From: Planctomycetota bacterium
Lineage (GTDB): Bacteria; Planctomycetota; Phycisphaerae; Sedimentisphaerales; Anaerohalosphaeraceae
Direction of reading: 5' to 3'
Length of the DNA stretch: 7,007 bases
NCBI GenBank assembly: GCA_019456245.1
Contig: VRUF01000148.1
Span: forward strand, 1-7,007
Below, piece by piece: positions 1-4,954 of this stretch (the stretch's first letter is position 1; every line of letters begins with the position of its first letter). The position numbers and the translations under genes were made by a program. Below the pieces are notes generated by a model that was not told where the DNA came from, ran no database searches, and worked only from the letters and a program-made list of their open reading frames with translations.

Positions 1-77
1 CCTCCCTTTAAAAGGGAGGGGCCCCCCGACCGTAGCGTCGGGACGGGGTGGGTTTGTCTTCTCGACTAGCGGTGGCT
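1..77. repeat. 77-bp REP-like repeat, copy 1
   Basis: This stretch is identical, base for base, to 827-903. It starts with a palindrome (CCTCCCTTT, A, AAAGGGAGG), followed by a second dyad with CCCGAC and GTCGGG arms. It runs up to about 10 bp from the attC site at 87. It may extend left of the window. Repeats of this kind are common intergenic, non-coding elements. I see no transposase. Confidence 0.85.
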
Positions 78-86
78 CCTAGTCCC

Positions 87-158
87 GCCTAACGTCCATG
101 CTCACCTGCCGCGATGGAGCGCAGCGGAAAAGCGGTCAGGTGCAGCGTCTTGTTAGGT
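87..158 (-). other. attC recombination site of the DUF805 cassette
   Basis: The outer boxes GCCTAAC (87-93) and GTTAGGT (152-158) are near-complementary and fit the integron consensus RYYYAAC / GTTRRRY. Inside, CACCTG pairs with CAGGTG, giving the imperfect cruciform expected of a folded attC. It lies just past the stop codon of the minus-strand DUF805 gene, where a cassette attC belongs. It shares internal words (CTCACCTGCC, GGAGCGCAGC, AGCGGTC) with the attC at 2421-2493, so the two are related sites. Confidence 0.8.
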
Positions 159-160
159 GG

Positions 161-514
161 CTATGCTGTAGCAGTCTTTGGATTAGGGCCATACTGATTC
201 TCGTCCGGCTGACTGTCTTGCACCATAAAGACAAGCAGAACAATAACGCCGATGAGTGGAATCAAGCCGATAAGCAACCACCATCCGCTTCGATTGGTGT
301 CGTGAAGCCTGCGGACCGACACAGCGATGCCAGGAATCAGCACAGCTAAGCCGTAAATAATTCCAATAACACCTGGACCGCCAGCAAGCCCCTCTATGAA
401 ACCTAGCACAAAGGCGATGATGATGTTGAAGAGGGCGAACATCCAATACTCTTTTCGCCGTGCCCGCCCGCTGAACACCGCATACTTCTTCAAGACTTCG
501 AGATACCAATTCAT
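161..514 (-). CDS. DUF805 family inner-membrane protein (117 aa)
   Basis: This is a small multi-pass membrane protein of the DUF805 (YhaH-like) family, whose biochemical role is unknown. Family signatures are visible in order: FSGRARRKEYWMF at residues 14-26, RRLHDTNRSGWW at 68-79, and the C-terminal NQYGPNP at 106-112. Hydrophobic segments lie at about 25-43, 48-65 and 79-98. The reading frame is open upstream to 658, but I chose the ATG at 514. It is preceded by AAAGGATAGGATC, which acts as a ribosome site, and it gives the usual DUF805 length with the conserved N-terminus; the upstream part reads into repeat DNA. An attC follows two bases past the stop, so this is a complete integron cassette. 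DUF805 genes are familiar passengers of integrons. The family call is firm and the function unknown. Confidence 0.85.
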   Translation of the reverse strand: MNWYLEVLKKYAVFSGRARRKEYWMFALFNIIIAFVLGFIEGLAGGPGVIGIIYGLAVLIPGIAVSVRRLHDTNRSGWWLLIGLIPLIGVIVLLVFMVQDSQPDENQYGPNPKTATA

Positions 515-576
515 GATCCTATCCTTTCTTGTTGCCCCTGTTAATTTGGTTAGACGACTGCCGGGGTCATGCTGCC

Positions 577-635
577 GTCTAATGTTTGGCATCAGCCGCG
601 CCGTCATCGGCATCGCCTGGATGGCTTTGTTGGCC
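577..635 (-). other. possible degenerate attC site
   Basis: GTCTAAT at 577-583 and GTTGGCC at 629-635 resemble decayed attC boxes. They are spaced like the 59-bp site at 1913-1971, and TTTGTTGG near the right end resembles the CTTGTTAGG of intact sites. Each box departs from the consensus by one base. If real, this is the remnant of a cassette once inserted between the DUF805 and MltR-like cassettes, now replaced by repeats. A chance match is quite possible. Confidence 0.25.
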
Positions 636-772
636 CTTCCCGTTCTTCCCCTTGTCATCGCGAGCGCAGCGTGGCGATCTAGGCCCCAGCGAGATTGCCA
701 CGGTCATCCGTCGGCTGAACCCGCAGGATGTTTTCAAATCCCGCCGCAGGCGGGGCTGGCAGCGGGCAGCCA

Positions 773-813
773 TCAGCCATTGATGTAGGGGCGTATGGCC
801 ATACGCCCTTCCC
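773..813. repeat. 41-bp palindromic repeat, copy 1
   Basis: It matches 1136-1176 with one difference (A at 779, G in the other copy). Its core at 789-808 is a perfect 20-bp palindrome with half-site GGGCGTATGG. It could form a cruciform or an RNA hairpin on either strand. A related dyad with GGCACGGC arms lies at 1197-1215. Confidence 0.8.
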
Positions 814-826
814 TTCCCGTTCTTCC

Positions 827-903
827 CCTCCCTTTAAAAGGGAGGGGCCCCCCGACCGTAGCGTCGGGACGGGGTGGGTTTGTCTTCTCGACTAGCGGTG
901 GCT
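827..903. repeat. 77-bp REP-like repeat, copy 2
   Basis: This is a perfect copy of 1-77 in the same orientation, 826 bp away. A partial third relative at about 4804-4823 keeps only the CCTTTAAAAGGGAGGGG palindrome and then a related GATGGGGTGGGTT segment. Perfect identity suggests recent duplication or homogenisation. Confidence 0.85.
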
Positions 904-1051
904 TGCCCCGACCTTTGTGTCGGGGGCCAACGGCGGGGCAGTAAGCGGGGCGGTGAGATTCATGAGGACTCCTTTCGATAAGTGTTGGCGGGAATTTAGG
1001 CATTGCCCGCTGACAGGGAAAGCCGTCTGTTGTATCGTCTCGACCCTTTCC

Positions 1052-1077
1052 CAGCCCATGACTTTAGTCGTGGGTTG
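1052..1077. repeat. hairpin resembling IS200/IS605-type end
   Basis: CAGCCCATGACT and AGTCGTGGGTTG flank a 2-base loop, giving two 12-base arms with only two non-Watson-Crick positions. Sub-terminal hairpins of the form GACTTTAGTC are familiar at the ends of IS200/IS605 elements and of derived elements that lack a transposase. No TnpA or TnpB frame is present, so at most this is a remnant. Confidence 0.3.
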
Positions 1078-1135
1078 AGAGACCAAATGACGCCACGGCG
1101 AACCGTTTCAACGGTTTCGCACTATCCCACTGCCG

Positions 1136-1176
1136 TCAGCCGTTGATGTAGGGGCGTATGGCCATACGCCCTTCCC
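1136..1176. repeat. 41-bp palindromic repeat, copy 2
   Basis: This is the second copy of the repeat at 773-813, with one mismatch. The perfect palindrome occupies 1152-1171. It is followed at 1191-1215 by TGTAGGGGC and a GGCACGGC-gat-GCCGTGCC hairpin, a divergent version of the same plan. Confidence 0.8.
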
Positions 1177-1326
1177 GTTCGCCCACAGTATGTAGGGGCA
1201 CGGCGATGCCGTGCCTTATTGCTTTTCCTGATAGCCCATGTCACCCCAAGCTTGCCCCGCGTAACGTAGTGTAGCGGGGTTTACCCCGCGCTTTCAGTCC
1301 CGCCGAAGGCGGTGGCCTTTAGCCCC

Positions 1327-1358
1327 GTCCAACGTCCCGGTTCATCGTCTTGTTATCT
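1327..1358 (-). other. shortened attC site after the MltR-like gene
   Basis: GTCCAAC (1327-1333) and GTTATCT (1352-1358) sit in the positions of attC boxes, and the gene's TAA stop lies inside the right box. The site is only 32 bp, about half the size of its neighbours. Its flanks AACGTCC and CGTCTTGTTA are the same words that flank the 72-bp site at 87-158, so it looks like a site of that kind that lost its central arms. It is probably a poor or inactive recombination substrate. Confidence 0.5.
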
Positions 1359-1892
1359 GGCGTTTTGTGCGATTGCTTCGTTCGTGCTATGAAGGAATCC
1401 GATCAAATCTGCTACGGCAACTAAAAAAAGGAGTTTTACTTCGTGTATTTCAATTAGCGTACCGTCGGGATCATCCGCCGAACTGGTGAAATCTTCAAGG
1501 TTCACGTTCTGAGCTGCACGATCATACGACGTAAGCGATGAGATTTGATCGGCAATTTCTTGCGATGAAAAGGACGCTTCTTCAAAAGAATGTGCAAACG
1601 TGTTTCGAATCTTGCGAACGATTTCTAGGTCATGGTATTGATCATCGTCGACTAGCTGTAAGGCAAATACGAGCTTGATCTTTGCGGAGAAGGACGACAG
1701 TGGTCCCATGATTTGAAAAAGTGGTTCGACGGCCTTTTTAACGCAGTTGGTATCACCAGAGAAATACCTTCGTAAAAGCGTTTCGAGGACGTTTTCAAGG
1801 TACGCGGCGGCAATAAGAACGCATCCACGGTCTGACTCTTTGATCCACCCGTTGATAAGTGATTGAAATGACTCCGGGGGTTTCCGTTCCAT
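1353..1892 (-). CDS. MltR/HEPN-like protein (179 aa)
   Basis: The protein matches the MltR (mannitol operon repressor) superfamily, an all-helical fold related to HEPN domains. Visible signatures are SDRGCVLIAAAYLENVLETLL at about residues 20-40, GPLSSFSAKIKLVFAL at 63-78, and IVRKIRNTFAHS at 91-102. The last contains R96-NTFA-H101, the R-x4-H pattern that in active HEPN proteins forms an RNase centre. True MltR represses mannitol uptake genes, but nothing here is mannitol-related. As a lone cassette gene it is better called MltR-like, and repressor or nuclease activity is unproven. The ATG at 1892 has only a weak ribosome site (GAGG). The stop codon overlaps the shortened attC downstream, and an intact attC at 1913-1971 lies upstream, so it occupies its own cassette. 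Confidence 0.75.
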   Translation of the reverse strand: MERKPPESFQSLINGWIKESDRGCVLIAAAYLENVLETLLRRYFSGDTNCVKKAVEPLFQIMGPLSSFSAKIKLVFALQLVDDDQYHDLEIVRKIRNTFAHSFEEASFSSQEIADQISSLTSYDRAAQNVNLEDFTSSADDPDGTLIEIHEVKLLFLVAVADLIGFLHSTNEAIAQNAR

Positions 1893-1912
1893 TTTGAGAT
1901 GCGGCCTCAGCT

Positions 1913-1971
1913 AGCTAACGCCCAGCTTAACCGGCCAGCTTTTGAGCGCCAGTAGCAGGCGCTTGTTAGGC
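1913..1971 (-). other. attC recombination site (59 bp)
   Basis: AGCTAAC (1913-1919) and GTTAGGC (1965-1971) form the outer boxes; the left one has one base off consensus. The interior AACGCCCAGCTTAA and GGCGCTTGTTAGGC follow the common pattern of 59-base elements. It sits a few bases past the stop of the 140-aa gene and belongs to that cassette. Confidence 0.8.
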
Positions 1972-1974
1972 GGT

Positions 1975-2397
1975 TTATTCATCGGGTAAGAAATAGATTC
2001 TACTTCTAATAGGAACACCGTGGGCTCGATATTCCTCCCCCTTTACAAAATACCACTTTTCGTTCCTATGGTCAGCCAGTGTCAAAGAAACGAACAGACC
2101 AAAAATTTGGCCGGCCTTCTCCTCTATTTCCTCATCACTAAACCTATGCATATGGACTCTGCACTCGCGGTAGATGGGTAGGAGTGGGCTATATGTCCAA
2201 TCAAATCCACTGCCAAGCCAGCCTGATGGCTGGACACGATCACGTCTTTCCATTACCTCATCAAATTTAGCCTTGATCCATCCGATAATGCCTTGATGCT
2301 CATCTGGGGTAATTCCAGAAGTGTAGAGGTCCCATTCTCGTTTTAGTGGTTTCGGGATTGCTATAACCTCTTTTTGTTTGATTGCATCGAAAATCAT
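1975..2397 (-). CDS. integron cassette protein of unknown function (140 aa)
   Basis: I do not recognise this family. The protein is soluble, without a signal peptide or membrane segment. It is rich in aromatic and charged residues, with notable blocks WLGSGFDWTYSPLLPIYREC at about 60-79 and FGLFVSLTLADHRNEKWYFV at about 99-118. The frame is open to 2439, but I start it at the ATG at 2397. A near-perfect ribosome site, AAAGGAGG, ends 7 bases before that ATG, while the longer form would begin inside the attC of the neighbouring cassette. The gene is bounded by attC sites on both sides (1913-1971 and 2421-2493), so it is a complete single-gene cassette. There is too little to assign a role. Confidence 0.75.
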   Translation of the reverse strand: MIFDAIKQKEVIAIPKPLKREWDLYTSGITPDEHQGIIGWIKAKFDEVMERRDRVQPSGWLGSGFDWTYSPLLPIYRECRVHMHRFSDEEIEEKAGQIFGLFVSLTLADHRNEKWYFVKGEEYRAHGVPIRSRIYFLPDE

Positions 2398-2402
2398 CGC
2401 TT

Positions 2403-2408
2403 CCTCCT
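2403..2408 (-). promoter_or_regulatory. ribosome binding site fixing the 140-aa gene start
   Basis: Read on the minus strand this is AGGAGG within AAAGGAGGAAGCG, followed by ATG at 2397. It is the strongest such site in the window and argues against the in-frame upstream start, which falls within attC sequence. Confidence 0.75.
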
Positions 2409-2420
2409 TTGTAAAGGAAT

Positions 2421-2493
2421 GCCTAACGCTAAAGCTCACCTGCCTCTGAGGAGCGCAGCTGAACAGCGGTCGCCGTGGAGCTACTTGTTAAGA
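2421..2493 (-). other. attC recombination site of the Pycsar cassette
   Basis: The boxes are GCCTAAC (2421-2427) and GTTAAGA (2487-2493). Inner arms AGCTCACC and GGAGCT can pair, and the interior resembles the attC at 87-158. The pycC stop codon TAA (2488-2490 on the plus strand reads TTA) lies inside the right box. This is the 3' end of the two-gene Pycsar cassette. Confidence 0.8.
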
Positions 2494-3180
2494 GACACTC
2501 CACCACCAAGTTGAGCGATAGATAGTTCTGTTCATATCATTCCACGTAACTTTTTGCCACATAGATTTTCCATCAGAGTACTTAGCACTTTGATGAATGC
2601 TATTGTAAACATCAGCTGTTATTCTAGTGGGGTAGTCATTTGACAGCCCGCAAAGCTTTGCTGCATGATTTGCAGCCCTTCCAACCCAAACAAGATCATT
2701 TGATCCCCGGATGCCTGTTCTTGCAATAAAGAGCTTGGAACTATCAACCCCTATTGTATGCTTAACTTGGTATTTCTCGTCTTTGTATTGATTTTTAATC
2801 GCAGGATTGACTATTTCTTTTCTGACATAGTTGATTTTCAATGCAGCTCTCACCGCTGACGTATTTTTGCTGTCGCCAATAAATACAGCCATGACCCTGT
2901 CTCCATCATAAGCAGTAATATCTCCACCTTCTGATCTAATTATCTTGGCCGCACAGTGTAAATATGCTTTATAAATTTCAGTAGCAAAGAATGCATAATA
3001 TGAATCTACTAACTTTGTAGATTCTGACATGTCAGCATAAAGAACCACGCCATCTAGTTTTACGGCATCATTACCAAGCTTTAAGTCTTCAGCTGATGGT
3101 ACAACCTGACCATCCCTCTTGGTCCATTGCTCTCTGAATATGCTTTTTACTTTGTTTTCTAACTCATCCTTTATAGACAT
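2488..3180 (-). CDS. Pycsar pyrimidine nucleotide cyclase PycC (230 aa)
   Basis: PycC belongs to the class III nucleotide cyclase fold and in Pycsar defence converts CTP or UTP to cCMP or cUMP after phage infection. The first metal aspartate is D50 in VVLYADMSEST (45-55), and the second is D94 in ITAYDGDRVMAVF (88-100). The motif VWVGRAANHAAKL (164-176) carries N171 and K175 where adenylyl cyclases usually have Asn and Arg. By hand alignment the purine-selecting Lys and Asp of adenylyl cyclases are replaced by A90 and V164, as expected for a pyrimidine cyclase. The N-terminal block GQVVPSAEDLKLGNDAVKLD and the C-terminal TIYRSTWWW are PycC-like. I cannot tell cCMP from cUMP. It starts 22 bp after the stop of pycTM, in the same cassette. 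The coding DNA is AT-rich (row 2941-3000 has 19 G+C of 60), which suggests transfer. Confidence 0.9.
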   Translation of the reverse strand: MSIKDELENKVKSIFREQWTKRDGQVVPSAEDLKLGNDAVKLDGVVLYADMSESTKLVDSYYAFFATEIYKAYLHCAAKIIRSEGGDITAYDGDRVMAVFIGDSKNTSAVRAALKINYVRKEIVNPAIKNQYKDEKYQVKHTIGVDSSKLFIARTGIRGSNDLVWVGRAANHAAKLCGLSNDYPTRITADVYNSIHQSAKYSDGKSMWQKVTWNDMNRTIYRSTWWWSVS

Positions 3181-3202
3181 ATCTTTACATTCGCTTCTTT
3201 AA

Positions 3203-3673
3203 CTAAACATATAATAAATAAATTGCCACTAGCCAAAATGGGACGCTGACGAAAGAGGATACGAAAGCCAATTTTACGTAGGCGTATTTCGTTTCTGCTA
3301 TTTCAGCATTTCTATAAGCTTGACTAAGAAGATCATTTTCATATTTTTCATCACTTAGTGTTTTCACTTCCTCTAAATATATGGCTTCTGCTTTCTTGGT
3401 GATTCCGCCGAAAAAAACATTTGAACCCTTTGGGCCGCTTAATCTAGGAAACATCGCAAGAGCAATTAATCCTATGCTTAAAGCTAGAGGAATGAGACAT
3501 AAAGCTGTAAATATTGCAGTACCAACAGTCCATGAGGTTAATGCCTTCATCAAAGCAACGATTACTCCAAGCATAGCGACATTAATCGCGAAAATGGGAG
3601 GAACCTTTGCGTCTGCGGCCTTCACCCACTCCAATTGCAGCGATAGAATTTTTTCAGCTCTTTCTGTACTCAT
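3203..3673 (-). CDS. Pycsar membrane effector PycTM (156 aa)
   Basis: This is the transmembrane effector of a Pycsar system (DUF5706 / PycTM family). It senses the cyclic pyrimidine made by the adjacent cyclase and damages the inner membrane, stopping phage growth by killing or arresting the cell. Family marks are the N-terminal amphipathic helix with LSLQLEWVKAADAK (10-23), the pair P76-R77 after the second membrane segment, NVFFGGI (85-91), and QAYRNAEIAETKYAYVKLAF (118-137). Hydrophobic segments lie at about 26-45, 50-75 and 134-155. It is the first gene of the operon, ahead of pycC and separated from it by 22 bp. The ATG at 3673 is the natural start, though its ribosome site (AAGAAAC) is weak, which could keep a toxic product low. 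The family assignment is strong because the partner gene fits. Confidence 0.88.
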   Translation of the reverse strand: MSTERAEKILSLQLEWVKAADAKVPPIFAINVAMLGVIVALMKALTSWTVGTAIFTALCLIPLALSIGLIALAMFPRLSGPKGSNVFFGGITKKAEAIYLEEVKTLSDEKYENDLLSQAYRNAEIAETKYAYVKLAFVSSFVSVPFWLVAIYLLYV

Positions 3674-3682
3674 GTTTCTTGT

Positions 3683-3722
3683 GTCTCTTAACTATTGAGT
3701 ATATGGTTTCCGTATAAGAGAC
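3683..3722 (-). promoter_or_regulatory. possible Pycsar promoter with flanking inverted repeat
   Basis: On the minus strand TATACT (plus coordinates 3698-3703) is a good -10 hexamer 25-30 bases before the pycTM start. I find no good -35. The box sits between perfect 8-bp inverted arms, GTCTCTTA (3683-3690) and TAAGAGAC (3715-3722), an arrangement suited to a repressor site. Transcription would start close to 3691, giving a very short leader. This is inferred from sequence alone. Confidence 0.35.
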
Positions 3723-3740
3723 TCTTCCGGCCTTGCCGCC

Positions 3741-3833
3741 GCATAACACGCGCCCGTCCCAGCCTTCAAAGATTTTCCACCGGCACTCTTCAGCCGCAGC
3801 GGATAGCTGTAGGCTGAAAGAGCCTTGTTATGC
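3741..3833 (-). other. attC recombination site (93 bp) of the GGAHVD-protein cassette
   Basis: The perfectly complementary boxes GCATAAC (3741-3747) and GTTATGC (3827-3833) enclose a long imperfect dyad. It includes CTCTTCAGCC and GGCTGAAAGAG around position 3803. The TAA stop of the 216-aa gene lies within the right box. It separates that cassette from the Pycsar cassette. Confidence 0.8.
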
Positions 3834-4478
3834 GCTAATGAAATACTCTAATGCGTCTTCCCTTAAGGTCAATAATACTTCTTCAGATATTTGCCTTATA
3901 CAAGCTAATTCTGGTCTGCCCTTGAAGGCTTCTTCAATGCTCCCATTACTGAATCTCCAACCTAATGAGTTGTTTCTTGATAAGTCCATATATGCTGCTT
4001 CTAGCTCCGGGTCTACATGTGCACCGCCATCGGTGTTAGCTACGTTCAGTACTAGATCAAACCTTGAAAAAACTCTACTGCTCTGGTCCTTTAGAACCGG
4101 CTCATTCCACCACTGATCAAACGGAATTTTCATAATTGGGTGATGAGGATTCGGAGGAGCTTCTACACGCGGTATATACCTACCCTCGCCTGATGACATC
4201 TTAGAAATTAATAGGCCACACATCGGTAGTAGATTAGCCGGATCAATGGGGCCGCCAGTGTCATAGAATTCTATTTGCCTTAGTCCTAATTGTTCAAGCA
4301 ATGATCGAGATTGTCCGTGGTGATGCAGCAACACTCTAAGACTTAGCGCTAGATGCTTTCCGACAGCCTCACGCCCAGAATCATAGCTTTGACATGCATG
4401 CTGTAAAAGTTCAATCTGATCACGCAGTTCTTGTTTTAGATCTTCCTCAGATCTCTTGGTTCGCTTATTTTTACTCAT
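3828..4478 (-). CDS. conserved protein with DGGAHVDP motif, unknown function (216 aa)
   Basis: The function is unknown, though I recognise the pattern of a conserved family found in accessory DNA. Its marks are LALSLRVLLHHHGQSRSLLEQLG at about 43-65, FYDTG (71-75), PFDQWWNEPVL (119-129), and the most distinctive block FDLVLNVANTDGGAHVDPELEAAY at 140-163, with D150, H154 and D156. A basic, charged N-terminus (residues 1-21) precedes a helical region. There is no membrane segment or signal peptide. Start choice is clear: TAAGGAG sits 7 bases before the ATG, and a promoter lies just upstream. The stop overlaps the attC downstream, so the gene belongs to a cassette whose upstream edge is blurred by the repeat block at 4533-4954. 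The paired His and Asp residues could bind a metal or nucleotide, but this is a guess. Confidence 0.7.
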   Translation of the reverse strand: MSKNKRTKRSEEDLKQELRDQIELLQHACQSYDSGREAVGKHLALSLRVLLHHHGQSRSLLEQLGLRQIEFYDTGGPIDPANLLPMCGLLISKMSSGEGRYIPRVEAPPNPHHPIMKIPFDQWWNEPVLKDQSSRVFSRFDLVLNVANTDGGAHVDPELEAAYMDLSRNNSLGWRFSNGSIEEAFKGRPELACIRQISEEVLLTLREDALEYFISA

Positions 4479-4485
4479 TTTAGAA

Positions 4486-4532
4486 CTCCTTACGCATGAT
4501 TAATAGTATATAGCACAGACACAGCACATCAA
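4486..4532 (-). promoter_or_regulatory. promoter and ribosome site of the 216-aa gene
   Basis: On the minus strand TTGATG (4527-4532) and TATACT (4505-4510) are separated by 16 bases, a good sigma70-type promoter; TG upstream of the -10 may strengthen it. The ribosome site TAAGGAG occupies 4486-4492. A cassette with its own promoter does not depend on a distant integron promoter. Confidence 0.5.
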
Positions 4533-4954
4533 TCCCTCGGTTTATCTTGCCATAAGTCCCGCTAGAATCGGGGCCAACAGCGGGGCCAACCCTGGGCCCT
4601 GGCCGTTCCGGCTACGGGGAGTCCGTAGACGCCACGGCGAGCCGGCGACACGCTAGTGTCGGGGGTGAGTTATCTCAGGGGGCGACACGCTAATGTCGGG
4701 GGGCCTGCCTGGCGTAGTGAGGCAGAGCCGAACGTAGACTGGTGAGTTTCTCCTCACACCGTGCCCCGAAGACTAACCCTCCCTTCTCACTCTGTGAGGC
4801 CCCTTCCTTTAAAAGGGAGGGGAAAATCTGGCAGCTGCCGGATGGGGTGGGTTGGTCCCCTAACCCGTCATTGCGAGGCCCGGTTTATCGGTACGTCTTA
4901 ATCCCGTGCGTGCGGCGCGCTGGCAGCCGGGGGATGCCGCTCTCTAATCAAAGG
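4533..4954. other. repeat-rich non-coding block, no gene
   Basis: No supported gene is present. The only long frame, plus strand 4742-4966, is a translation of repeats. Contents include twin GGGGCCAAC units near 4569-4590, a CTACGG/CCGTAG hairpin at 4612-4628, the word GACGCCACGGCGAGCC at 4629-4644 (close to GACGCCACGGCGAACC near 1089), the tandem hairpins at 4645-4702, a GTGAG/CTCAC hairpin near 4743, and a partial relative of the 77-bp repeat near 4804-4823. I find no convincing attC here, although one is expected after the three-gene operon. Confidence 0.65.
4645..4702. repeat. two tandem hairpin units
   Basis: The unit GCGACACGCTARTGTCGGGGG occurs twice, 37 bp apart (4645-4665 and 4682-4702), differing at one base. 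Each holds a dyad: CGACAC/GTGTCG in the first, and the same with one mismatch in the second. Between them is a small TGAG-ttat-CTCA dyad. They look like REP-type units. Confidence 0.65.

Larger units (their letters stand above)
636..1326. other. repeat-rich non-coding block, no gene
   Basis: No credible gene is present; the short open frames here translate palindromic repeats. In order it holds a REP-like segment at about 655-760 (ATCGCGAGCGCAGCGTGG type, then a CCCGCC/GGCGGG dyad), a palindromic repeat at 773-813, the second 77-bp copy at 827-903, a hairpin at 1052-1077, a hairpin at 1098-1120 with AACCGT and ACGGTT arms, the second palindromic repeat at 1136-1176, a third dyad at 1197-1215, and a CCCCGC/GCGGGG stem before 1280. 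The block ends directly against the shortened attC at 1327. Confidence 0.7.

Noticed and set aside
515..658. Longer start for the DUF805 gene
   Set aside because: The added 48 residues are not DUF805-like and cover repeat and attC-like DNA; the ATG at 514 has the ribosome site.
396..1086. Several open frames on both strands within the repeat block
   Set aside because: Their translations are repeat-derived, rich in Pro, Arg and Gly, with no domain pattern and no ribosome sites.
1..1326. CRISPR array
   Set aside because: Repeats are few, unevenly spaced and palindromic, with no regular spacers and no cas genes.
2398..2439. Longer start for the 140-aa gene
   Set aside because: It would start inside the attC of the next cassette; a strong AGGAGG precedes the internal ATG.
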